Source: Paraburkholderia caballeronis (lineage in GTDB: Bacteria; Pseudomonadota; Gammaproteobacteria; Burkholderiales; Burkholderiaceae). From it: a stretch of DNA of 64,000 nucleotides. Position 1 is the stretch's first letter. Each line of letters begins with the position of its first letter. The translations under genes and the position numbers were made by a program. The stretch is from the NCBI RefSeq assembly GCF_900104845.1, contig NZ_FNSR01000001.1:2542001-2606000 (forward strand), in the 5' to 3' direction. Positions 39,827 through 47,842 of the stretch are shown one piece after another. A model generated the notes under the pieces. The model did not search any database. It worked only from the letters and a program-made list of their open reading frames with translations, and was not told the DNA's origin.

Positions 39827-40170
39827 TGCTATCAACATCCCTGCCGACCGCTATGCGATTGGCAACGGACGGTGGAATGAGCTATGTCAAGCACGAGGCA
39901 GAGTCTGCAATTGGCCGACTAGTGCCCGACGATCGCGCGGCCACCGCCTCGGCCGGATGCTCGATGCGAAAGGCATAAAGCGACCCAAACCGGTCCTCCG
40001 CAGCCTGGCGGACCGGACGGCGGCTATCGACCGCTGAGCGGTCATCCGTTGGCTGATCCTGGCGACTGGCTAACATCACGAACCGTCCGCGATTCTGCAT
40101 ACCTGCAAACGGTCATTCGAGATGGGGCATCATTGATGCTTCATCGACTATACCGGCCGAAGACTAACCG
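39827..40170. other. Intergenic region with the second 75-bp repeat copy
   Basis: No gene is seen. It contains the right repeat copy at 39912-39986 and a small dyad gaccgctgagcggtc at about 40030-40045. Confidence 0.5.
39912..39986 (+). repeat. 75-bp direct repeat, right copy
   Basis: Same sequence and orientation as 38459-38533, with about two substitutions (c to t in cgacga, a to g in ggccag). It lies 86 bp after the stop codon of the coiled-coil gene. Confidence 0.9.
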
Positions 40171-40419
40171 ATGACCGCTGACGACATCAACGCTGGATGC
40201 GCGCAACTGTTCGATATTTGGTGCGAACGCCGCTCTGCACGCCCTTTACGGCATCTACTGAGCGCATGGCCGCTAACCAACGGGTTGACGGACGACTGGG
40301 GTAACCTCTACGAAGCCTTACGCGGACTCCGAGCAAACTGTCGAGAGGATATCTCGGAAGCCGAACTGGTCCACGTTGAAGACCTGATTCGCGCCATCGC
40401 GGCCTTCCTTCAGCAATGA
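40171..40419 (+). CDS. Small hypothetical protein, first of a coupled pair
   Basis: An 82-residue acidic protein starting MTADDINAGCAQLFDIW. It is mostly helical, with no known domain, membrane segment or signal. Its stop overlaps the start of the next gene (ATGA at 40416-40419), a strong sign that both frames are real and translationally coupled. Composition is less GC-rich than the backbone. Two-gene units of this kind in islets are sometimes immunity or toxin-antitoxin modules, but nothing in the sequence shows that. Confidence 0.65.
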   Translation: MTADDINAGCAQLFDIWCERRSARPLRHLLSAWPLTNGLTDDWGNLYEALRGLRANCREDISEAELVHVEDLIRAIAAFLQQ

Positions 40420-40838
40420 GCGGCGACCGTCACCCCGCTCCACCGGAATCACAAGCCACGTTTATCGCGGAGCTGCAATCTCGCTATGCTGAGACCGGCC
40501 CGGGTCGACTTGTTTCGGAAACTGACATGGAGCGCTGGACCGAGATCGTCGGAGCGACAAGGCGTGACGCATATGACGTGCTAGCTCGGCATCTCGCGAT
40601 CGGCTTTCACAAAGGTCAATTCTCCTTCGGGTTTTGCGACGCGCTCGCGATCGCCGTAGTCGGCTTTGTGTATGACGATTTCATCTCACTGGGCGAGGAA
40701 TCGTGGCCCTCGTTCTTTAATGAAGTCTATCTAGCCTTTGACGCAGGTGAGGTCGGTCAACCTGGCACGGATGCGGTTGAGGCCTTTGCGCGCCCCATGA
40801 TTGCGAAAATCGTTGAAGATTTGGCCGATGACGCTTGA
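40416..40838 (+). CDS. Hypothetical protein, second of a coupled pair
   Basis: A 140-residue acidic helical protein starting MSGDRHPAPPESQATFIAEL. The middle region (FGFCDALAIAVVGFVYDDFISLG) is moderately hydrophobic but not a clear membrane segment. No known family is recognised. It is coupled to the preceding gene by a 4-bp overlap and lies 124 bp before the convergent recombinase gene. Confidence 0.68.
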   Translation: MSGDRHPAPPESQATFIAELQSRYAETGPGRLVSETDMERWTEIVGATRRDAYDVLARHLAIGFHKGQFSFGFCDALAIAVVGFVYDDFISLGEESWPSFFNEVYLAFDAGEVGQPGTDAVEAFARPMIAKIVEDLADDA

Positions 40839-40962
40839 ATGTCGCGGCCGAGATTCCGGCGAGCGGCCGCTTTCAGGCTACTGCCGTCGCCAGAACGCCC
40901 GAGAGAGGTTTCCCGCGACCGTCCCATGATGGCCGGCAAGCGACTGCTCGCCGGCCGTTGCA

Positions 40963-41589
40963 TCAGACCTCCGTTTGCTCCGCCATTTCGAGCGCATCGT
41001 CTACCTCGATGCCGAGATACCGGACGGTGCTTTCAAGCTTTGTATGCCCGAGCAGCAGCTGAACCGCTCGCAAGTTCTTCGTGCGCCGGTAAATCAGTGA
41101 GGCCTTCGTCCGCCGCATAGTGTGCGTGCCATACGCTGTGTCGTCCAAGCCGATGGACGCGATCCAACGATGGACCAGCCGAGCGTATTGCCGGGTCGAA
41201 AGATGCGGCGAAGAGCACAGCCGACTCGGAAACAGGTAATCCGCAGACTTCAACCCTCGCGCTCCGATCCACGCTTCGACACTCTGTCGAGTCTGCTCCG
41301 TGATTTCGAACTGAACCGGCCGTTGTGTCTTCTGTTGCATTACCGTTGCTCGCGATCCGACGTGGCTACCTTGGCAAACCTCCTGCACCCGCAGTCGCGT
41401 CAGATCGCACGCGCGAAGTTTGCTATCAATCGCAAGATTAAACAGCGCCAACTCGCGGATGTTCGAAGACATCTGTAGCCGTGTGCGAATTGCCCAGATT
41501 TCCGGGAGCTTCAGCGGCGGCTTTTGTCCGGTGAGCTTGCCCTTGTTCCACGGCACACGCGAGCGGACGGCGCCATTGTGCGTTTCCAT
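40963..41589 (-). CDS. Tyrosine recombinase (phage-type integrase), short form
   Basis: A 208-residue protein that is essentially the catalytic domain of a tyrosine recombinase without an N-terminal arm-binding or core-binding domain. All catalytic residues appear present: Arg in DSKLRACDLTRL near residue 60, Lys in QQKTQRP near 87, HTMRRTK (His/Arg box) near 155, and LLLGHTKLESTVRYLGI with the second His and the Tyr nucleophile near 180-192. It opens with the PWNKGKLTGQKPPLK stretch seen in similar short integrases of this group. It could mobilise or have inserted the surrounding islet; that is inference. Confidence 0.92.
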   Translation of the reverse strand: METHNGAVRSRVPWNKGKLTGQKPPLKLPEIWAIRTRLQMSSNIRELALFNLAIDSKLRACDLTRLRVQEVCQGSHVGSRATVMQQKTQRPVQFEITEQTRQSVEAWIGARGLKSADYLFPSRLCSSPHLSTRQYARLVHRWIASIGLDDTAYGTHTMRRTKASLIYRRTKNLRAVQLLLGHTKLESTVRYLGIEVDDALEMAEQTEV

Positions 41590-41728
41590 GATGATCTCCT
41601 TCCCATTGAAGGAAGATCAAGTGTGCGCCTCCGCCGGTGGTCGCAGAGCGACCCGAATCGGCCTCTCGATTAAACATATTTCCGAGGTCCGATATTGGCG
41701 GTACAGGAGCCGTTCGTCAAAATGTCTG

Positions 41729-42637
41729 TCACGCCATATCGCCGAAACGCAATTGCGTTTTGAGGTAATTCAGAAAAGCCTGGAGTTTGAGCGACGGAAC
41801 CCGTTCTCGCGGAAACAGCGCATTCAAATCCTGCGGTGGACCTATCCACTCGGGCAGCACTCTCAGCAAGCCCCCCGCCTCGACTTCGGGAGCCACGCTG
41901 GCATCCATAGCCAGCAACAAGCCTTTTCCGGCGCGAGCGGCGTCCAGAATAAGTGCGGGGTCGCTGGCGACGATCACCGGTTCCAGCGAATAGTGCGTCG
42001 CCTTCCGTCCCAGCTTGCGCAGCGGCCAGGTGTAACCGCTGTCGCTGCGGGCCTGATGAAGTGCAAGCGTAGGATGGAGCCGGAGTTCGTTGGGAGCGGC
42101 TGGCGAACCGTGCCGTTCGACATATGCGGGACTCGCATAGACCGACGTCGAAAAGGTCCCAAGCCGCCGTGCCACAAGACTGGAGTCGGGAAGGACGCCA
42201 AGACGCAGAGCGACGTCCACTTCGTCATCGAAAAGATCTAATGGCACATGTGTCGCCAGAATATCGAGCTGCACATCGGGATAGCGCGAGCAGAATCCGG
42301 CAAGCAAAGGCGCGATCCACGTGACGCCGAACGAATACGGCAGCGTGACGCGCAGCCAGCCTGCGGGCGTGCCGCGAATGCGCTGCACTGCGTTCTCCGC
42401 GTCGTCAAGCTGTTTGCAGATACTGCGGCAGTGCTCGAAGTAAGCCGTACCTGCTTCGGTCAGGCGCAGTTTGCGCGTGGTCCGGTGCAACAGTCGCGAG
42501 CCGAGGCGCGCCTCAAGTTCCCGTACTCGCCGGCTAATCGTCGTCTTGGGAATCTGCAACGCGATCGCTGCCGCAGTAAAGCTGCCCGATTGCACGACGC
42601 GAAGAAAGACGAGCGTATCGTTGAGATCCCTGGTCAT
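41729..42637 (-). CDS. LysR-family transcriptional regulator
   Basis: A 302-residue LysR-type regulator. The DNA-binding domain is at residues 1-62 (SFTAAAIALQIPKTTISRRVRELEARLG, split as read), followed by RTTRKLRLTEAG and a periplasmic-binding-like effector domain. It is divergent from the amidase gene at 42784 (146 bp between starts) and is its likely regulator. Confidence 0.92.
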   Translation of the reverse strand: MTRDLNDTLVFLRVVQSGSFTAAAIALQIPKTTISRRVRELEARLGSRLLHRTTRKLRLTEAGTAYFEHCRSICKQLDDAENAVQRIRGTPAGWLRVTLPYSFGVTWIAPLLAGFCSRYPDVQLDILATHVPLDLFDDEVDVALRLGVLPDSSLVARRLGTFSTSVYASPAYVERHGSPAAPNELRLHPTLALHQARSDSGYTWPLRKLGRKATHYSLEPVIVASDPALILDAARAGKGLLLAMDASVAPEVEAGGLLRVLPEWIGPPQDLNALFPRERVPSLKLQAFLNYLKTQLRFGDMA

Positions 42638-42783
42638 CGGCGCATATATCCTGGCTGAGCGTTGTTGTCGACTTGAGCCTAGCAGAGAGATTGTGCCGCC
42701 GATGGTTTAATCCTTGCTGGTAACACGGGCTAATCGCCAGCACCCTCCTGCAATATCTTGTCGTCTTCAACCAGGAGGCGCAT

Positions 42784-44238
42784 ATGAATCTCAGCGAATA
42801 CACAGGTCACGATGCAATCGGGCTCGCCAAACGCGTGTCAGACCGTGAAGTTACGCCCGCGGAGCTTGCCGAGCTCGCCCGTTCGGCAATCGAAGCGGTC
42901 AATCCGGCGATCAACGCAGTTATCGAACACTGGCCGGCCGGCGAAAGCGGAGGCTGCCCGGACCAGCGCACTGGTCCGCTCGCTGGCGTACCGTTTCTGA
43001 TCAAGGATCTCGCGGTTGCGATGAGCGGTAAGCGGCTGGAGCTTGGGAGCCGGCTCTCCAGCGGCGTCGTCGCCACGACCGATTCATGGCTCATGTCGCG
43101 GTTCCGCGCAGCCGGACTCGTCACGATTGGCCGCACAACTACACCCGAAATGGCGTTCAGCACGACTACTGAGTCCACGCTCCAGGGCGCGACGCGCAAT
43201 CCCTGGCAGCCGGATTCGAGCGCCGGCGGTTCTAGCGGCGGAGCCGCAGCAGCAGTCGCAGCCGGCGCCGTCCCGCTCGCGCATGCCACCGATGCAGCCG
43301 GCTCCATACGGGTGCCGGCAAGCTATAACGGTTTGTTCGGACTCAAGCCGACGCGAGGGCGCAGTTCGAACGGGCCCGCCCTCGACGAAGTCTTCGCAGG
43401 CTTCGGCGTGCAACTGGGCGTGAGCCGGAGCGTGCGGGATAGCGCCGCTCTACTCGATGCGATCCAGGGGCAGGCGATCGGCGAGCCCTACCTGACCGCT
43501 GCGCCGGAGTACAGCTTCCTGTCGCAGGTCGCCCGCGAACCGGGCAAACTCAGGATCGGAATGATGACCGATCCGTGGAGCGCGGATCGAACCGACCCGG
43601 CAATCGTGGCAGCGGCGGCATCGACAGCGCGACTTTTGGAGGATCTCGGTCACACGGTTTACGAAGTGCGGCCGTCACTTGGCGTGTCGTGGGACGCGTT
43701 CGTGCAGATGAATGCGACGATCTGGACGGCGACGTTGGTCCACTGGATCGAAGGCCTGGCTGCAACGACCGGACGACCGATCGATGAGACGACGCTGGAG
43801 TCCGCCACATTGGCCTGTTATCGCTATGGCAAGGAAGAGAAGGCGTCAGCATTCGCCGCTGCGCTCGCTATGCGCAACGTTGTGACGCGGGCTGTCGGGC
43901 ATTGGTTCGAAGACTTCGATGTTCTGCTCACGCCGACGCTGCCGCAAATGCCACCGCGCATTGGAGAATACGGCAAGGGCGCGGAATCGATGAACGGCCT
44001 CGAATGGACCCAGCGAGTATTCCAGCATTCGCCTTTTACCCCGCCGTTCAATGTCGCCGGTATTCCCGCGATGTCAGTCCCGCTAGCAAATCATCCCGAA
44101 ACAGGTGTGCCGATCGGAATGCAATTCGGGGGCGCATTCGCGCGAGAAGATATATTGCTGCGACTCGGAGCGCAGCTCGAACAGGCACGGCCGTGGATCA
44201 ATCGGCGGCCCGCAGTTTGGGCGGGGCAACAGGCATAA
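42784..44238 (+). CDS. Amidase signature family hydrolase
   Basis: A 484-residue amidase. The Ser-cisSer-Lys triad is present: Lys in FLIKDLAVA near residue 78, Ser in the GGSSGGAAAAVAAG box near 153 and the nucleophile in DAAGSIRVPA near 177. The C-terminus (FNVAGIPAMSVPLA) is typical. Such enzymes hydrolyse amides, sometimes aryl or nylon-oligomer type; the substrate is not readable. It has an aggaggcgcat ribosome site. It probably forms one functional unit with the divergent LysR. Confidence 0.94.
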   Translation: MNLSEYTGHDAIGLAKRVSDREVTPAELAELARSAIEAVNPAINAVIEHWPAGESGGCPDQRTGPLAGVPFLIKDLAVAMSGKRLELGSRLSSGVVATTDSWLMSRFRAAGLVTIGRTTTPEMAFSTTTESTLQGATRNPWQPDSSAGGSSGGAAAAVAAGAVPLAHATDAAGSIRVPASYNGLFGLKPTRGRSSNGPALDEVFAGFGVQLGVSRSVRDSAALLDAIQGQAIGEPYLTAAPEYSFLSQVAREPGKLRIGMMTDPWSADRTDPAIVAAAASTARLLEDLGHTVYEVRPSLGVSWDAFVQMNATIWTATLVHWIEGLAATTGRPIDETTLESATLACYRYGKEEKASAFAAALAMRNVVTRAVGHWFEDFDVLLTPTLPQMPPRIGEYGKGAESMNGLEWTQRVFQHSPFTPPFNVAGIPAMSVPLANHPETGVPIGMQFGGAFAREDILLRLGAQLEQARPWINRRPAVWAGQQA

Positions 44239-44605
44239 CGGCAAGGGCCGTGTATTTCATGCGGGCGGCTCGGTTCGCCCGTTTCCCCTGCGTTCTCACG
44301 CGACGGCACCGGCTTGGCGTCATCGGAGCACAAATGCCGATATCCGGATGATGTCGCCACTGAATGGCTTCATCAAGCAATAGCAAAACAGGCCAATGCG
44401 TCGTCGCGATCCCTTCGAATTCGGCAGCGCGAAGTAGCGAGGTAACTCGCCACCTCGCTATCTGGTCCGGCGGCTTTCGAAAGCAAAGTGGCTGTTCGAA
44501 CGTCCGGGAAGTCGTGACGACGATTGTCTTCTCATGGCCCCCTGCAGCCCGTCCACAAGCGCCTCCCCAGAAACCCACGTCACGAACAAAAAGCCGTTTA
44601 AACGC
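44239..44605. other. Intergenic region at the right end of the islet
   Basis: No gene or RNA is recognised. Composition changes here from moderately to strongly GC-rich, marking the return to backbone DNA. Confidence 0.45.
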
Positions 44606-45655
44606 TCAAGGCCCCACCGCCACCGCCCCCAACCCCTTCAACAACGCCGCATGAAACGCCTGCGGGTCCTGCATCTGCGGCGCATGGCCGAAGTCCGGGA
44701 ACTCCACCAGCGTCGCATGCGGAATCGCTTTCGCCGCAGCCTTCGCAAGCTCCGGATAATGCCCGAGCGTCGCGCGCACCTCCGGCGACGCGGCGTCCTT
44801 GCCGATCGCGGTCGTATCCTTATCGCCGATCAGCAGCAGCGTCGGCATCCGCAGTTGCCCGAACTCGTAGACGACCGGCTGCGTATAGATCATGTCGTAC
44901 AGCAGCGCCGAGTCCCACGCGACCTGCTTCCGCCCCGGCCCGCGATACATGCCCGCGAGCATCTGCACCCACGGCTCGTACGCGTCGCGCCACTGCCCCG
45001 CGTAATAGGTCGACTGCTCATAACGGCGAATGCTGTCCGCGCTCGTCTTCAGTTCGCGCGCATACCAGTCGTCGACGGACAGCGACGGCACGCCCTTCGC
45101 CTTCCAGTCCTCCAGGCCGATCGGGTTCACCAGCACGAGCTGCTCGGTGTCCTGCGGATACATCAGCGCATAACGGACCGCGAGCATCCCGCCGGTCGAA
45201 TGGCCGATCATCGTCGCGCGGCCGATGCCGAGCGACTGCAACAGCGCATGCGTATTGCGCGCCAGTTGCTGGAAGCTGAACTGGTACGCGGCCGGCTTGC
45301 TCGACTTGCAGAAGCCGATCTGGTCCGGCGCGATCACGCGATAACCGGCGTCGGCGAGGCGGCGGATCGTGTCGTCCCACGTCGCCGCGCAGAAGTTCTT
45401 GCCGTGCAGCAGCACGGCCGTGCGGCCGTTCGGCTGCGCGGGCCGAACGTCCATGTACGCCATCTGCAACGCCTGCCCCTGCGACTGGAATTCGAAGCGG
45501 TGGACCGGCATCGGATAGTCGAACCCTTCGAGTTCGGGACCGTACGCGGGGCCGTCGGCGGCGATGGCGGCCCCTACCGGCAACGACAGGGACAACGCGA
45601 GACAGGCGGCGGCAAACGCGGACAGCGAGCGGCGGCGGGAGAGAAATGGCTTCAC
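44606..45655 (-). CDS. Exported alpha/beta hydrolase
   Basis: A 349-residue alpha/beta-fold hydrolase with an N-terminal signal peptide (basic residues, then AAACLALSLSLPVGAAIA). The oxyanion region is LLHGKNF near residue 85, the nucleophile elbow GHSTGG near 150, an acid in LLIGDKDTTA near 275 and the catalytic His in DFGHAPQ near 325. The start is GTG at 45655 with no strong ribosome site. The last 26 or so residues are duplicated as a decayed fragment at 36590-36667, so this gene's 3' end is the right flank of the accessory islet. Confidence 0.9.
   Translation of the reverse strand: MKPFLSRRRSLSAFAAACLALSLSLPVGAAIAADGPAYGPELEGFDYPMPVHRFEFQSQGQALQMAYMDVRPAQPNGRTAVLLHGKNFCAATWDDTIRRLADAGYRVIAPDQIGFCKSSKPAAYQFSFQQLARNTHALLQSLGIGRATMIGHSTGGMLAVRYALMYPQDTEQLVLVNPIGLEDWKAKGVPSLSVDDWYARELKTSADSIRRYEQSTYYAGQWRDAYEPWVQMLAGMYRGPGRKQVAWDSALLYDMIYTQPVVYEFGQLRMPTLLLIGDKDTTAIGKDAASPEVRATLGHYPELAKAAAKAIPHATLVEFPDFGHAPQMQDPQAFHAALLKGLGAVAVGP
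44642..44719 (-). repeat. Right copy of the 78-bp islet-flanking repeat (3' end of hydrolase gene)
   Basis: Pairs with 36590-36667 at 62 of 78 positions by eye, same orientation. It is part of the intact hydrolase coding sequence. Confidence 0.75.
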
Positions 45656-46104
45656 GGGCGGCGGATCGGTCGGTGAATGATGAGAGGAACGAAAGACGGC
45701 GCTTCGGCGGCTTCGCCAGCTTCGATGACGTCAACGGCACGCGGAATGCGGTGACGCGTCGCAGCGCCGCGGCGTCCCGCGATTCTAGCCGCGCTGCGCG
45801 ATGCGTGCCGGCGTCGCGGTGCGCGCATCGGTCATCGGGTTGAGCGACGCAGCGCACATTACGGATTTCGTACTTACGGCACATTCGGTGGTAGAACTGG
45901 CATGCGTGGCGGTGTCCGTGGCTGGACCCAGGGCGCGGCAGGCAACGCGGGAACGATGGGATGCCAGCCGCAAACCAGCCGCGACCATCGGCGGGAAACG
46001 GCACGGATTCGCGGCCAACGGCGCGCAACCAACGCGCCAGCCAGCCAGCCGCCGAAGCGTCAGACGAAAGGCGCACGACCCGCGCCACGCCGGGGAGTAC
46101 GGCA
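45656..46104. other. Intergenic region between hydrolase and repeat array
   Basis: No gene is seen. It separates the minus-strand hydrolase from the plus-strand glycogen genes. Confidence 0.45.
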
Positions 46105-46406
46105 GCGACCATCTTGCATGGGATCGGGGCCGGCGGTAAAGCGCCAACTCCGGATCGACCGCTTTGCATGGGATCGGAGTAAGCGCTAAAGCGCCAACTC
46201 CGAATCGACCGCTTTGCATGGGTTCGGAGCAAGCGCTAAAGCGCCAACTCCGGATCGACCGCTTTGCATGGGATCGGAGTAAGCGCTAAAGCGCCAACTC
46301 CGGATCGACCGCTTTGCATGGGATCGGAGTAAGCGCTAAAGCGCTAACTCCGATCGACCGCTCTGCATGGGATCGGAGTTAGCGCTAAAGCGCTAACTCC
46401 GATCGA
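46105..46406 (+). repeat. Six-unit 50-bp hairpin tandem array directly upstream of glgC
   Basis: The string tgcatggg recurs at 46115, 46165, 46215, 46265, 46315 and 46364, so the period is 50 bp (49 for the last). Each unit carries a dyad centred on agcgctaaagcgc; in the last unit it is a perfect 12-bp inverted repeat (ggagttagcgct, aa, agcgctaactcc). The array ends 12 bp before the glgC ATG, abutting its AGGAG site, so the glgC promoter or leader must lie within or across it. Unlike CRISPR, there are no unique spacers. Confidence 0.9.
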
Positions 46407-46418
46407 CAGGAGACAAAC

Positions 46419-47678
46419 ATGGACACTCCGGCAAGCATCAACGACCTGCAACGCACAACTCTCGCCATCGTGCTCGCGGGCGGCCGCGGCACACGGCTCG
46501 GCCCCCTGACAAACAAGCGCGTAAAACCAGCCGTGCACTTCGGCGGCAAATACCGGATCATCGACTTCGCACTGTCGAACTGCCTGAACTCCGGCATCCG
46601 CCGGATCGCAGTCGTCACGCAGTACAAGGCCCATTCGCTGCTGCGCCACATGCAGCGCGGCTGGGGTTTCCTGCGCGGCGAATTCAACGAGTTCCTCGAC
46701 CTGTGGCCCGCGCAGCAGCGCGTCGAGGGCGCGCACTGGTATCGCGGCACGGCCGACGCGGTGTACCAGAACCTCGACATCATCCGCTCGATCGCGCCGA
46801 AATACGTGGTCGTGCTCGCCGGCGACCACGTGTACAAGATGGACTACACGCGGATGGTCGCGGACCACGAGCAAAGCGGCGCGGACTGCACGGTCGGCTG
46901 CATCGAGGTGCCGCGGCTCGACGCGCGCGCGTTCGGCGTGATGGCCGTCGACGAGACGCGCCGCGTGACCGGCTTCGTCGAGAAACCCGACGACCCGCCC
47001 GCCATGCCGGGCCGCCCGGACACCGCGCTCGCGAGCATGGGCATCTACGTGTTCGACACCGAATACCTGTGCGCACTGCTCGAAGAGAACATGGCGAGCA
47101 CCGCCACCGACCACGACTTCGGCAAGGACATCATCCCGCGCGTCGTCACCGGCGGCCACGCGATCGCGCATCCGTTCAGCCTGTCGTGCGTGTCGTCGGA
47201 CCCGGACGCGGAGCCGTACTGGCGCGACGTCGGCACGATCGACGCGTACTGGGCCGCGAATCTCGACCTCGCGTCGACGATCCCGACGCTCGACCTGTAC
47301 GACCGCAACTGGCCGGTCTGGACGTACCAGGAGCAGTTGCCGCCCGCGAAGTTCGTGCGCGACATGAACGGCCTGCAGGGCGCGGCGACGAACCTGATCG
47401 TCTGCGGCGGCTGCGTGATCTCCGGCTCGCAGTTGTCGCGCTCGGTGCTGTCGTCGAATGTCGTCGTGAAGTCGTTCTGCAACATTGCCGAGGCAGTCTT
47501 GTTGCCGCAGGTGGCGGTCGGCGCGAGCTGCCGGCTGCGCAAGGTCGTCGTCGATCGCGGCTGCGCGCTGCCGGACGGCACGGTGATCGGCGAGGACCCG
47601 GACGACGACGCGCGGCGCTTCTACCGGACCGAAAGCGGCGTGGTGCTGGTCACGCGCGAGGCGCTCGCGCGGCTGTAG
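46419..47678 (+). CDS. glgC: Glucose-1-phosphate adenylyltransferase
   Basis: A 419-residue ADP-glucose pyrophosphorylase making ADP-glucose from ATP and glucose 1-phosphate, the committed step of glycogen synthesis. The nucleotidyl motif [14 protein letters not shown] is at residues 17-30, with [24 protein letters not shown] near 110, the catalytic Asp in [11 protein letters not shown] near 145 and the glucose-1-phosphate site VEKP near 193. The C-terminal left-handed beta-helix ([11 protein letters not shown]...) is complete. The AGGAG ribosome site fixes the start. glgA follows 164 bp later. Confidence 0.97.
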   Translation: MDTPASINDLQRTTLAIVLAGGRGTRLGPLTNKRVKPAVHFGGKYRIIDFALSNCLNSGIRRIAVVTQYKAHSLLRHMQRGWGFLRGEFNEFLDLWPAQQRVEGAHWYRGTADAVYQNLDIIRSIAPKYVVVLAGDHVYKMDYTRMVADHEQSGADCTVGCIEVPRLDARAFGVMAVDETRRVTGFVEKPDDPPAMPGRPDTALASMGIYVFDTEYLCALLEENMASTATDHDFGKDIIPRVVTGGHAIAHPFSLSCVSSDPDAEPYWRDVGTIDAYWAANLDLASTIPTLDLYDRNWPVWTYQEQLPPAKFVRDMNGLQGAATNLIVCGGCVISGSQLSRSVLSSNVVVKSFCNIAEAVLLPQVAVGASCRLRKVVVDRGCALPDGTVIGEDPDDDARRFYRTESGVVLVTREALARL

Positions 47679-47842
47679 CGGCGGCGCACGGGACTTGCTG
47701 CACGTCGCCGGGCGGCTCGCCGGCGCGGCGGCAACGCCGTGCGCCGCGCGCCGCCCCACCCGCCGCTCCGGGCGGACGCCACAGCCGCAGCCGCTGCGCC
47801 GTCCGCCATTCCGTTCGCGCCATCCACCGAGGACGCCCGCCG

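Noticed and set aside
46105..46406. CRISPR-like regular repeats
   Set aside because: The whole 50-bp unit is repeated, with no unique spacers and no cas genes; it is a simple tandem array.
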